This document shows, in pieces, positions 34,200-42,888 of a DNA stretch of 64,000 nucleotides (position 1 is its first letter; each line of letters begins with the position of its first letter). The stretch is from an uncultured Rikenellaceae bacterium (GTDB taxonomy: Bacteria > Bacteroidota > Bacteroidia > Bacteroidales > Rikenellaceae). The notes below the pieces were generated by a model, which was not told where the DNA came from, did no database searches, and saw nothing but the letters and a program-made list of their open reading frames with translations. Where the stretch lies: positions 1-64,000 of the forward strand of contig CASEGL010000004.1 in NCBI GenBank assembly GCA_949287525.1. The letters run 5' to 3'. The position numbers and the translations under genes were made by a program.

Positions 34200-35531
34200 A
34201 TGAAAAACGCGATCACCTATTTCGAACCTGTCCACGGTTCCACACAAAGCGCCTTCGACACCGAGCGTTACCGTCAGAGCGTGGAACTGTACGACACCGA
34301 ACGGCATATCGAAGCGTTCCACACGTTTCTGGACAGCCTGAATCCGAAATTCCGCCCGACCTACGGCAATGCGGAGGGGACGGAATTCCACATTCCCCAC
34401 GGCTCCATTGTCGTGGACATACGGCTTGCGGATGACCAGATCCGTTTCCATGCCGACTTCATGGAGCTGCCCGCCAAAGGCAGCGTCGCCATGCTCCGCC
34501 AGGTAGCCGGACTGAACACCAACCAGCTCCTGCTGCCGACCTTCCTGCTGGAGGGCAACAAACTGACCCTCGACTACACTTGTCCGCTCCGTCGCTCCCA
34601 TCCGGCCAAACTTTACGGCATCCTGCGCGACATCTGCTACATCGGCGACCAGTACGACGACGAGTTCGCCTCCAAATTCGGAGCTGCCCGCCTCTATACG
34701 CCCAACGTGCGCCCCTATGCGGCCGAAGAGGTAGACCGCCTCTACGACGCCATCCAGACGATCTGCCGCGACGCACTGGCTGCCGTAAAGGAGTACGACG
34801 CCAACCGGCAGGGCGGCTACTCATGGAACATCCTCGAAACGGCCGTCTACCAAATCATGTACACGGCCGCCCCGCAGGGTCAGCTGCTCAACGAACTGGA
34901 CAAGGCCATCGCCGACATGGACCGCGACCTGCCCGTAAGCGAACTGAACCTGAAAGGTGCGGAGGCATTGAAAAAACTGGCCGCTGCGACCAAGGAGGAG
35001 CTGGCGCGTGACCTCTACCATGTCGATACGCTCATCTCCACCAAACGGCGCAGCTCGCTGCGCAACGTGCAGGACAACATCCGCGAGGTTTACGAGCAGG
35101 CGGAGCAGGCCATCCAGAGCGGCAACTTCGAGGCGGCCGCGGTGCGCATGCTCTACAAGATTTACGAGATGTACTTCTACTGCGACGTGCAGGACGACCT
35201 CAACAAGGTTGCCTCCAAAGCATTGGCCAAGGCCTCCGGCCTGCCGTGGGAAGAGGCGGCCGAAGTGCTGTACGACGCACTGGACGACATCATGGAAGGC
35301 AATCTGGAGGACGATACGGACTTCGACTTCTCGGCCGCCATCGGCGAAGCCGCCCGCGAGATGCAGGAGAACCTGCAGGCCTCCATGGGCGACATGCAGA
35401 CCGCCATGCTGGAAATGCAGCAGAAAATGGCTGAGGCATTGGCCAAAGGCGACATGCAGGAATACATGCGCCTGGCCGCCGAAATGCAGCAGCAGGTCAT
35501 GCAGCAAGCCCTGGGCGGAGGCAACCGATAA
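34200..35531 (+). CDS. Conserved protein with type III chaperone/YbjN-like domain and helical tail
   Basis: A 443-residue cytosolic protein. Residues about 20-160 (FHTFLDSLNPKFRPTY, PHGSIVVDIRL, LLLPTFLLEGNKLTLDYTCPL) have the alternating pattern of YbjN/type III secretion-chaperone folds. Residues about 200-375 are helical, and the last 70 are rich in Met, Gln and Glu, with repeats such as MQENLQASMGDMQTAMLEMQQKM, likely coiled coil. The ATG at 34200 follows a good promoter. It precedes the protease gene by 33 bp, and the protease's C-terminal part has the same kind of fold pattern, so the two may interact. Function unknown. Confidence 0.75.
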   Translation: MKNAITYFEPVHGSTQSAFDTERYRQSVELYDTERHIEAFHTFLDSLNPKFRPTYGNAEGTEFHIPHGSIVVDIRLADDQIRFHADFMELPAKGSVAMLRQVAGLNTNQLLLPTFLLEGNKLTLDYTCPLRRSHPAKLYGILRDICYIGDQYDDEFASKFGAARLYTPNVRPYAAEEVDRLYDAIQTICRDALAAVKEYDANRQGGYSWNILETAVYQIMYTAAPQGQLLNELDKAIADMDRDLPVSELNLKGAEALKKLAAATKEELARDLYHVDTLISTKRRSSLRNVQDNIREVYEQAEQAIQSGNFEAAAVRMLYKIYEMYFYCDVQDDLNKVASKALAKASGLPWEEAAEVLYDALDDIMEGNLEDDTDFDFSAAIGEAAREMQENLQASMGDMQTAMLEMQQKMAEALAKGDMQEYMRLAAEMQQQVMQQALGGGNR

Positions 35532-35564
35532 CCCCGAAACGACCAACTCAACGAATGCAGAATC

Positions 35565-36650
35565 ATGAATAAAGAGATATTCAAGCCGGTATTCAAAGTG
35601 ACGCATGCCGGCGGGTCGGGCAGCTGTTTCTACCTGAAGACATACGACCTTTTCGTCACCAACTACCACGTCGTCGAGGGCTACCATACCGTCGCCATCC
35701 ATGACGAGGCGCGCAACCCCTACCTGGCACAGGTTGTACTGGTCAATCCCGATCAGGACATCGCCCTGCTGGCCGCCGAAGGCGACTTCTCCTCCCTGCC
35801 GGACCTCGCCCTCGCCGACGAGGACGCGCTGCAGGTCGGCTGCCGGGTCTTCGTGGCCGGCTATCCGTTCGGCATGCCCTTCACCCTCACCGAAGGCACC
35901 GTCTCCTCGCCGCGCCAGCTCATGGACGGCAAATATTATGTCCAGACCGACGCCGCCGTCAATCCGGGCAACTCCGGAGGCCCGATCTTCAACGAGAACG
36001 GCGAAGTGACCGCCGTCACCGTCAGCAAATTCACCGAAGCGGACAACATGGGCTTCGGCATCCGCATCGGAGCGCTCCGACAGGTTCTCGGCGCCATCGA
36101 CGGCATCGACCGCACCGCATTCCACGTGCAGTGCAGCAGCTGCGAGGAGCTGATCGCCGAGGAGGAGGAGTTCTGCCCCTCCTGCGGCGAAAAACTGCCG
36201 GAAGGCGCCTTTGCCGAACACGGCCTGTCACCCATCGCCGGTTTCTGTGAAGAGGCGATCACGGCCATGGGCATCAACCCCGTACTGGCACGCGCCGGTG
36301 CCGACACATGGTGCTTCCACCGCGGCAGTTCGGAGATCCGCATGTTCGTCTACGACAACGACTATCTGTTCATGTCTTCACCGATCGTCCTGCTGCCCAA
36401 AAAGGAGGTCGAACCGGTGCTGCGCTTCATGCTGGGCAAAGATTTTCTGCCTTACAAACTGGGCATCGAAGGCAAACAGGTCTATCTCAACTACCGGATC
36501 CACCTGTCGGACATCACCGAGGAGTCCGCCGCCGACATCCAGTCGGACATCTGCCGTTTCTCCGAAAAGGCCGACGAACTGGACAATTACATGGTCGATA
36601 CGTTCGGCTGCGAATTTTCCGAATACTCGAAAACCGATGCGGAAGCATAA
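35565..36650 (+). CDS. Cytosolic trypsin-like serine protease with zinc ribbon and YbjN-like domain
   Basis: A 361-residue protein without a signal peptide. The trypsin-like domain spans about residues 10-178, with the triad His35 (TNYHVV), Asp65 (DQDIALL) and Ser137 (NPGNSGGP), as in HtrA/Deg proteases. A short zinc ribbon follows (Cys190, Cys193, Cys204, Cys207; CSSC ... CPSC), then a YbjN/type III chaperone-like domain (about 215-355). No PDZ domain. The order protease, ribbon, chaperone-like module is unusual. It is the middle gene of the unit, 33 bp after the chaperone-like gene and 35 bp before a lipoprotein. Confidence 0.85.
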   Translation: MNKEIFKPVFKVTHAGGSGSCFYLKTYDLFVTNYHVVEGYHTVAIHDEARNPYLAQVVLVNPDQDIALLAAEGDFSSLPDLALADEDALQVGCRVFVAGYPFGMPFTLTEGTVSSPRQLMDGKYYVQTDAAVNPGNSGGPIFNENGEVTAVTVSKFTEADNMGFGIRIGALRQVLGAIDGIDRTAFHVQCSSCEELIAEEEEFCPSCGEKLPEGAFAEHGLSPIAGFCEEAITAMGINPVLARAGADTWCFHRGSSEIRMFVYDNDYLFMSSPIVLLPKKEVEPVLRFMLGKDFLPYKLGIEGKQVYLNYRIHLSDITEESAADIQSDICRFSEKADELDNYMVDTFGCEFSEYSKTDAEA

Positions 36651-36685
36651 CCAACCCTTGTATAACCTATAAATTGAAACATGCC

Positions 36686-37327
36686 ATGAAACAAAGGACG
36701 ATCATCTCTCTGATTGCGTCTGCAGCGCTGCTGACGGCCTGCGGCAGCGGACTGACCGGCACGCAGATGGATACCGAAAACGCAGCCAAATTCGTCAGCG
36801 AAAAGGTGACCAAAAACATCGACCGCAATGACTGGAAAATCTTTGAAATCAACTGGAGCGAAGAGGAAGAACTGGAAAACAAACTGGGCTTCATCCTCGT
36901 TTCGATGGTGAACAGTTCGGGAGACTGCTACACGCAGCCCTTCATCGGCCAGATCGGCTGGGGTGCCGGAGACCTGACTCCGGAACACTGGTACAAACGC
37001 CTCGACTATGCCCAGGTCAAAGGCATTGATCCGGCCGCTATCGATCCGGCCGAATATGCCCGCCAGATCGCCGAAGCCAAAGCCTTGATTCCGGAAGGCT
37101 ACTCGTTCAAATCGGTCAGCGACTACACGATCGCCGAGACGCTTCCTTCGCGAACGGAGATCGAAGAGGGGGAAGGCGTCTATCCGCAGACGACAACCGC
37201 TTCGTTCACCCTCTGTATCACGGAGGACGGCAAGGAGACCGTCACCAGCGCCGGCAACACATCGATCGTCTATTACGAGATTGAATTCGAGGTACTGCCC
37301 GACGGCACCGTCCAGATCGACGAATAA
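36686..37327 (+). CDS. Small lipoprotein
   Basis: A 213-residue protein with a lipoprotein signal (ALLTACGS, Cys19) and a mostly beta mature part including a WSEEEELENKLGFILV strand region and YYEIEFEVLPDGTVQID at the end. No recognised domain. It is the third gene of the operon, 35 bp after the protease; the frame is open upstream but ATG 36686 begins the signal peptide. Location in the outer or inner membrane cannot be decided (the +2 residue is Gly). Confidence 0.7.
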   Translation: MKQRTIISLIASAALLTACGSGLTGTQMDTENAAKFVSEKVTKNIDRNDWKIFEINWSEEEELENKLGFILVSMVNSSGDCYTQPFIGQIGWGAGDLTPEHWYKRLDYAQVKGIDPAAIDPAEYARQIAEAKALIPEGYSFKSVSDYTIAETLPSRTEIEEGEGVYPQTTTASFTLCITEDGKETVTSAGNTSIVYYEIEFEVLPDGTVQIDE

Positions 37328-37349
37328 GCCTTTCCCCCAGACAACGGCA

Positions 37350-37385
37350 ACGGGCGGCACCAGCTTCGGTGCCGCCCGTTTTCCT
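37350..37385 (+). terminator. Terminator of the protease operon
   Basis: A 12-bp perfect stem (37350-37361 with 37368-37379) followed by TTTCCT, 23 bp after the stop. Confidence 0.85.
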
Positions 37386-37453
37386 GTCACACATGAGGTT
37401 CTCTCCTGGTCGTCCAAAAGCCGCAGTCAGACTTCCAGCAACGCCTTTTAATG

Positions 37454-37483
37454 AAAAGCGTCCACCCGCAGGCGGACGCTTTT
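37454..37483 (-). terminator. Terminator of the CapD-like gene
   Basis: A 10-bp perfect stem (37454-37463 with 37474-37483); the arms themselves carry A and T runs on the outside, so it can act in both directions. Confidence 0.7.
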
Positions 37484-37510
37484 GCATTGTTCTCATCATC
37501 CAACCTCCGA

Positions 37511-39430
37511 TTACCGAAGGTCTTCCTGTTCCAGTTCCCTGTCGAGCTCCTCGAAACGGGAATTATTGGACACGAACTCCGGCACCAGCGTTTTCATCAA
37601 ACGTACCGTTCCGTGTATATCGACAATCAGAGATAATCGAACAAACTCACGGAAAGCGGGTTCGATAGAGGCATATTCATATTTGCGCACTTTGGCGATC
37701 TTGATCTTGCGGTGTGCGGTAGGAATGGTGTTTTCCTCCGTACTAAGCACCTCTTCATATAATTTTTCACCCGGCCGCAACCCCGTATATTTGATCTCAA
37801 TATCCACATCCGGCACATATCCGGCCAAGCGAATCATCCGTTTGGCCAAATCGGCAATACGCGTCGATTCGCCCATTTCAAAGACCATGATTTCGTTGCC
37901 TTCACTGATCATTGCCGCCTCCATAACCAACCTGCACGCTTCGGGAATGGTCATGAAGAAACGGGTAATATCAGGATGGGTCACCGTCACCGGTCCACCG
38001 TGACGAATCTGCTCCATGAAACGCGGAATAACACTGCCATTGCTTCCCAACACATTACCGAAACGTGTAGTCACGAAGCGGGTGCGTCCCTTCATTCGCC
38101 CTTCCGCAATGGCCACCCCCAGACTCTGTACATAAATCTCCGCCAACCTTTTTGAAGCCCCCATAACATTGGTCGGATTGACGGCTTTGTCGGTCGAGAT
38201 CATGACCATCTTTTCAACTCCGTACTCAACGCACAAATCGGCTACATGGCGTGTACCGACCGCATTGACAAACACGGCCTCGCAGGGATTCTCTTCCATC
38301 AGTGGCACATGCTTGTAAGCAGCTGCATGAAACACTTCGCTGGGACGATAACGTTCAAAAGCCATGCGCAGACGCTGTTTCAACCGCACATCGCCGATAA
38401 TCGGAATAAAGTCAAGATTGGGGAAACGCTCTTCAAGCTCCAGCCGGATATTGTGCATCGGAGTCTCCGCAGCATCGAACAAAACCAGACGACCGACACC
38501 AAAACCGGCCAACTGACGGCACAACTCACTGCCGATGCTGCCCGCAGCACCAGTCACCATAACGGTCCGGTTACGGAAATTGGCAATGATCTCCTGCTCA
38601 TTGACCTTGATCTCCTCCCGACCCAACAAATCCTCGATTTTGATTTCGCGAATCAATTCCGCAGCAGGCCGACCTTTGCCAACTTCATCAACCGGCGGTG
38701 TAATCAACATCTTCACCTGATGCGCTTCGCAATAACGAATCAATCGCTCCTTCTCCGCCTGCACACTTTCGTTGTCAGGAAACAGAATGCCTTCTATCTG
38801 ATAACGGGAGACGACATGTACAAAATCCTGCTCGTCATTGAAATAGAAAACAGGCAGGTCGGCCAACCGATAAGACTTATAAGCCTTTCCGAAATTATAA
38901 AATCCGACAATCCGATAATGCTTCCCGTTGCGCAGGCGAGTTTCCAAAGCAACACTCGCATCCCCCACGCCATAAATCAACAATCGACTTCCATCTTGGG
39001 CTATTTTGGATACCAGCATGTCATACAACACGACCATGCCCACCCGCATGCAAATCAGCACGACGGCCGTCAACAACAGATCCATTGCACCGGCCACAAA
39101 CAGTTGTTTTCCACTCGCCTCCGACCACGCACACGCAAAAGCCATCAACAACGTGACCTTAACCAAAGAGGCAGCCAACAGTTTCCACAACTCCCTGAGC
39201 GTCGAGTGCCGGATAATATTCTTATAAATACGGAACAAATAAAACGACAATGCGCTTACCGGCACAGACAACAACGTAAAACGCAAGACGACCTGATAGT
39301 CAAAACCGGCAGGGAACAAATAACGCGTCGTGATGCTCGCCAAAAACGAACAAACAACCGAAACGACTACGTCAAGCAACAATACAATCCAATAGTTCAG
39401 ATAATGCATTCCTGCCAGTCGCTCACGCAA
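37511..39430 (-). CDS. Membrane-bound nucleotide-sugar dehydratase (CapD/FlaA1/WbpM-type)
   Basis: A 639-residue protein with four N-terminal membrane segments (about residues 10-140), a first Rossmann-like domain (LIYGVGDASVALE) and a catalytic SDR domain with TGAAGSIGSE (about residue 285), the YKHVPLMEENP block, ISTDKAVNPTNVMGASKR and NVLGSNGSVIPRF. This is the CapD/WbpM family that dehydrates UDP-GlcNAc or related sugars in surface-polysaccharide synthesis. It is not accompanied by glycosyltransferases, and its codons are clearly less GC-rich than those of its neighbours (many AAA, TTT and CAA), which points to horizontal transfer. Confidence 0.9.
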   Translation of the reverse strand: MRERLAGMHYLNYWIVLLLDVVVSVVCSFLASITTRYLFPAGFDYQVVLRFTLLSVPVSALSFYLFRIYKNIIRHSTLRELWKLLAASLVKVTLLMAFACAWSEASGKQLFVAGAMDLLLTAVVLICMRVGMVVLYDMLVSKIAQDGSRLLIYGVGDASVALETRLRNGKHYRIVGFYNFGKAYKSYRLADLPVFYFNDEQDFVHVVSRYQIEGILFPDNESVQAEKERLIRYCEAHQVKMLITPPVDEVGKGRPAAELIREIKIEDLLGREEIKVNEQEIIANFRNRTVMVTGAAGSIGSELCRQLAGFGVGRLVLFDAAETPMHNIRLELEERFPNLDFIPIIGDVRLKQRLRMAFERYRPSEVFHAAAYKHVPLMEENPCEAVFVNAVGTRHVADLCVEYGVEKMVMISTDKAVNPTNVMGASKRLAEIYVQSLGVAIAEGRMKGRTRFVTTRFGNVLGSNGSVIPRFMEQIRHGGPVTVTHPDITRFFMTIPEACRLVMEAAMISEGNEIMVFEMGESTRIADLAKRMIRLAGYVPDVDIEIKYTGLRPGEKLYEEVLSTEENTIPTAHRKIKIAKVRKYEYASIEPAFREFVRLSLIVDIHGTVRLMKTLVPEFVSNNSRFEELDRELEQEDLR

Positions 39431-39699
39431 CCAACTTCATATATGTGATCCTTTCTTATTATCTCCCGCGGCCCACCGAATGATTCGGACACACACCGCA
39501 AAATATTGTCTCTATACAGCAATAGTTTCAATTTCCATTTCCTCTGCTCCACAACAAGCAAAAGAAACGGCTACTTCCCCGTTACAAATATCGCATATTT
39601 ATGGTAAAAATACAACGCATGGCAGGATATGAATGCACCGAAAGACGAAACGAAACCGTTTCCGCGTTTCTGATTATACGGGGACACGCACCCCGTTCG

Positions 39700-39707
39700 T
39701 ATCTTTG
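39700..39707 (+). promoter_or_regulatory. -7 box of the sugar transporter promoter
   Basis: TATCTTTG, 34 bp before the ATG at 39742. The remainder of 39431-39699 shows no gene; it holds one short palindrome (39477-39489). Confidence 0.6.
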
Positions 39708-39741
39708 CCCCGCCGTCTTACGAAAATCATTTGCCATCAAC

Positions 39742-41046
39742 ATGAAAAAGACCGCCATCAACCGCACATTCCCCATTGCCATGATGTTTGCGCTGTTTTT
39801 CATCATCGCATTCGTCACGGGACTCCAGAACCCGATGGGCGTCATCATCAAAGCACAGTTCCAGACCAGCCACCTGCTCTCCCAGCTGGGCAATCTGGCC
39901 AACTTCATCGCCTATGCCTTCATGGGCATTCCGGCCGGATGGATGCTCGGCAGAATCGGCTACAAGCGCACCTCGCTGACCGCCATTGCCGTAGGGGTAC
40001 TCGGCGTAGCGATCATGTGGCTGGCGGGTCGAAGCGGACTCTACGGACTCTACCTCGCCGGCGCATTCGTCTCCGGCTTCTCGATGTGCATGCTCAACAC
40101 GGTCGTAAACCCGATGCTCAAGACGCTGGGACGCAACGAACGGCAGGGAAACCAGCTGATCCAGTTCGGCGGCGCCTTCAATTCCGTCGGTGCGACGCTG
40201 GCACCGGTTCTGGTCGGCTACCTGATGGGCAGCAACGAGGCGCTGCGCACCATCGACCGCGCCAATCCCGCACTCTATATTGCCCTGGGCATCTTTGCCG
40301 CCACTTTCATCGTCCTCGCCTTTTCAAAAATTCCGGAACCCCACCTGCAACCGGCATCGGCCGAACGGCCGGCCGCTACGCCCCGCCTGCTGGGCATCCG
40401 CCATTTTCTGCTCGGACTGATCGCCATTTTCCTCTACGTCGGCACGGAAGTGGGCATCCCCAACATCGCCAACCTCTACATGACGCAGGAACTGCACATG
40501 GACGCCTCGGTTGCCGGAACGATCGTCGGCACCTACTGGCTGCTGATGCTCGTCGGCCGACTCGTCGGAGGTGCCGTGGGCAACCGGATCGCCGTACACA
40601 CGATGCTGGCCTCCACCGCCACGCTGAGGCTGCTCCTCGTCGGGCTGTTCATGCTTTTCAGCCGCACCTCCGTCACCGTCGATCTGCCGGTCTTCCGCTC
40701 CGACCTGTCGTTCGGTACGGAACCCATCCGTCTGGGGCTGGTCTTCCTCATCCTCTGCGGTCTGGCCACCTCCGTCATGTGGGGGTCGATCTTCAGTCTG
40801 GCCACCGCGGGACTCGGCCAGGCGACGGCTCAGGCATCGGGCATCTTCATGACCATGGTCTGCGGAGGAGGCATTCTCCCAGCCGTACAGGCATGGATTG
40901 CCGACAAGACGTCGTTTACCGCCAGCTTCGTCCTCGTATTGTGCTGTCTGGGCTATCTGCTCTACTATGCACTCAGAGGCAGCCGGCCGGCCGCACCCCG
41001 CCTTTCCGATCAGAAGGGCAGGTCGTCGGCCGGATCGTTGGCGTAA
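39742..41046 (+). CDS. FHS-type sugar MFS transporter (GluP/FucP-like)
   Basis: The 434-residue protein has 12 hydrophobic segments and the FHS-family pattern FVTGLQNPMGVIIKAQFQTSHLLSQLG, FGGAFNSVGATLAP and GAVGNRIAVHT-type loops of the fucose/glucose-galactose proton symporters. Substrate specificity cannot be read from the sequence. The last 37 bp overlap, tail to tail, with the DUF3127 gene on the other strand. Confidence 0.9.
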   Translation: MKKTAINRTFPIAMMFALFFIIAFVTGLQNPMGVIIKAQFQTSHLLSQLGNLANFIAYAFMGIPAGWMLGRIGYKRTSLTAIAVGVLGVAIMWLAGRSGLYGLYLAGAFVSGFSMCMLNTVVNPMLKTLGRNERQGNQLIQFGGAFNSVGATLAPVLVGYLMGSNEALRTIDRANPALYIALGIFAATFIVLAFSKIPEPHLQPASAERPAATPRLLGIRHFLLGLIAIFLYVGTEVGIPNIANLYMTQELHMDASVAGTIVGTYWLLMLVGRLVGGAVGNRIAVHTMLASTATLRLLLVGLFMLFSRTSVTVDLPVFRSDLSFGTEPIRLGLVFLILCGLATSVMWGSIFSLATAGLGQATAQASGIFMTMVCGGGILPAVQAWIADKTSFTASFVLVLCCLGYLLYYALRGSRPAAPRLSDQKGRSSAGSLA

Positions 41047-41369
41047 GGCTCCTCCTCGGCAAAGGGAGGCATGTCGGCCATCGGCGCAGCGGCCGGCTGA
41101 GCCGCCTGGCGCGTCAGCTTCCATGCACGGGCCTCGGTGTACCAGCGGCCGTTGTATTCGCGCGATTCGAGATTGATGGCTACGGACACCTTCTCGCCGG
41201 GTTTCAGCGAAGCGGCATCCTGCGCCTTGTCGCCCCAGAAGCCCACGCACAATTTGCGGTTGAACTCGCCGGGAAGCTCGAATACGACCTCCTGTTTCAC
41301 CCATTCGCCGCGCTGGCTGGTGCCTTTCACTACCGGAAGCACCCGATATACGATACCTTCAAATTCCAT
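41010..41369 (-). CDS. DUF3127 protein with SSB-like acidic tail
   Basis: A 119-residue protein whose N-terminal part (VVKGTSQRGEWVKQEVVFELPGEFN, then VSVAINLESREYNGRWYTEARAWKL) matches the OB-fold DUF3127 family of Bacteroidetes. It ends in an acidic stretch finishing ADDLPF, the same ending as the single-stranded DNA-binding protein encoded at 62350, where the DLPF tip is the docking site for partners. Its 3' end overlaps the convergent transporter gene by 37 bp. Confidence 0.88.
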   Translation of the reverse strand: MEFEGIVYRVLPVVKGTSQRGEWVKQEVVFELPGEFNRKLCVGFWGDKAQDAASLKPGEKVSVAINLESREYNGRWYTEARAWKLTRQAAQPAAAPMADMPPFAEEEPYANDPADDLPF

Positions 41370-41391
41370 AATACATTCGATTTTGAGTGCC

Positions 41392-41399
41392 GCAAGATA
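41392..41399 (-). promoter_or_regulatory. Likely -7 box of the DUF3127 gene
   Basis: TATCTTGC on the minus strand, near-consensus, 23 bp before the start. Confidence 0.4.
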
Positions 41400-41433
41400 C
41401 GAAAAACGCGCGTACCCGTCGAATGAATGCCAA

Positions 41434-41463
41434 ACAAAATCGCCCGCTTTCGAGGCGGGCGAT
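41434..41463 (-). terminator. Terminator of the cyclophilin gene
   Basis: A 9-bp stem (41439-41447 with 41455-41463) with a T-rich tail on the minus strand, 27 bp past the stop. Confidence 0.75.
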
Positions 41464-41489
41464 CCGAAGGTGCAATGCCTGTCGTGCGG

Positions 41490-41927
41490 CTACTCTTCGA
41501 CGATCCGGATCGACAGGATCAGGTCGCCCTGACGGATGTCGTCCAATACATTCAGCCCCTCCACTACCTTGCCGAAGCAGGTGTGTACGCCGTCCAGATG
41601 CTGGGTGTTCTGACGGTTCAGGCAGATAAAGAACTGCGAACCGCCCGTATTCTTTCCCCGGTGGGCCATCGACAGCACACCCCGATCGTGATACTGGCGG
41701 GGAGCGTCCGTCTCGCACTTGATCGTATAGCCGGGACCGCCCGTGCCGTCACCGAAGGGGCAGCCGCCCTGAACGACGAAATCGGGGATCACCCGATGGA
41801 AAGTCAGTCCGTCGTAGAAACCGCTCTCGGAGAGTTTGATGAAGTTGGCCGTCGTACCCGGCGTCTCTTTCGTGTAGAGTTCGGCCTTCATGTCGCCTTT
41901 CTCCGTACTGATAATCGCGTATGTCAT
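41490..41927 (-). CDS. Cyclophilin-type peptidylprolyl isomerase
   Basis: The 145-residue protein carries the cyclophilin signatures [21 protein letters not shown] and [12 protein letters not shown]. No signal peptide, so it is cytosolic. The frame extends 12 codons upstream, but the ATG at 41927 begins the conserved [18 protein letters not shown] strand. It follows the FKBP gene by 97 bp, with a terminator between them. Confidence 0.95.
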   Translation of the reverse strand: MTYAIISTEKGDMKAELYTKETPGTTANFIKLSESGFYDGLTFHRVIPDFVVQGGCPFGDGTGGPGYTIKCETDAPRQYHDRGVLSMAHRGKNTGGSQFFICLNRQNTQHLDGVHTCFGKVVEGLNVLDDIRQGDLILSIRIVEE

Positions 41928-41961
41928 GTCCGTATGGTTTGGTATATGTTCGTCACAGTGC

Positions 41962-41991
41962 AAAAATGCGGCGGCCGTTGTGGCCGCCGCA
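41962..41991 (-). terminator. Terminator after the FKBP gene
   Basis: A 10-bp perfect stem (41967-41976 with 41982-41991) with T-rich tail on the minus strand; it separates FKBP and cyclophilin transcripts. Confidence 0.8.
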
Positions 41992-42024
41992 CAGGACTCA
42001 GCTCTCGCTGTCGGTCCGTTATGC

Positions 42025-42777
42025 TTATTTCTGAGCCGGAGTCTCCTCGGCCGGAACAGCCGGAATCACCTCGATCACGTCGATCTCGAACTCAAGCGGC
42101 TCGTTGGCCTGGATGTTGCCACCCTGACCGCGACGGCCGTAAGCCAGGTCGGACGGAATCCACAGACGGATCTTGCCGCCTTCGCCGACCAGTTTCAGAC
42201 CTTCGGTCCAACCTTTGATGACACGATTGACAGCGAAGCGGGCGGTATCGGGCTTATCGTAGTTGCCGTCGAACTCCTTGTCGCCGCGCAGGGGCAGCGT
42301 ACCGCGGTATTTTACCTTCACCTCGTCACGATCGGAAGTCACGCGTTTGTCGCTGCCGGGCGTGATGATCTCGTAGAGCAGACCGCTCTCGGTTTTCTGC
42401 ACATTCGGCTGCTTGGCGACCTCCTCGAGCAGTTTGGCGCCGTTCTCCTTGTTGCGCTCCGGCACGATCTCCATGAAGTAACGCTGCATGTAGCCGAATG
42501 CCTCCTCGGGGGTCAGCGTGCTTTTATCGGCCATGGCCTCCTTGATCGCCTTCATTACCACGTCGGGGTTGATATCGGAACCTACCGTTTCGATCGCTTT
42601 CTTCAGATAACGGCCATAGTCCGAACCGATCGCATAGGAAATGGAGTCGGAAACGTTTTTGAGTTTCATGCCGGTTTTACGCGGCGCTTCACCGTTCTGC
42701 GATTCGGCGGCAGGCTGCGACGTACAAGCCGTCATGCCGATGGCAAAAGCCGAAAGAGCAATCAGTAACTTTTTCAT
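42025..42777 (-). CDS. FKBP-type peptidylprolyl isomerase, lipoprotein
   Basis: The 250-residue protein has a lipoprotein signal (GMTACTS, Cys18), an FKBP_N-like helical dimerisation segment (about 30-140) and an FKBP domain (about 145-240) with [43 protein letters not shown]. Mip/FkpA-like enzymes assist folding in the periplasm. The ATG at 42777 begins the signal; the longer frame has no signal. A consensus -7 box lies upstream. Confidence 0.93.
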   Translation of the reverse strand: MKKLLIALSAFAIGMTACTSQPAAESQNGEAPRKTGMKLKNVSDSISYAIGSDYGRYLKKAIETVGSDINPDVVMKAIKEAMADKSTLTPEEAFGYMQRYFMEIVPERNKENGAKLLEEVAKQPNVQKTESGLLYEIITPGSDKRVTSDRDEVKVKYRGTLPLRGDKEFDGNYDKPDTARFAVNRVIKGWTEGLKLVGEGGKIRLWIPSDLAYGRRGQGGNIQANEPLEFEIDVIEVIPAVPAEETPAQK

Positions 42778-42847
42778 TGTCTTTAAATTATTATTAGGTT
42801 GTTCGTTGCGTTCGACACAGTGGGCCGCACGCATGCGGCATAATATG

Positions 42848-42855
42848 CAAATATA
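42848..42855 (-). promoter_or_regulatory. -7 box of the FKBP promoter
   Basis: TATATTTG on the minus strand, about 70 bp before the start. Confidence 0.6.
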
Positions 42856-42888
42856 TAAAAATCCGAGAATCGTCGATCGGCTTTCGGA

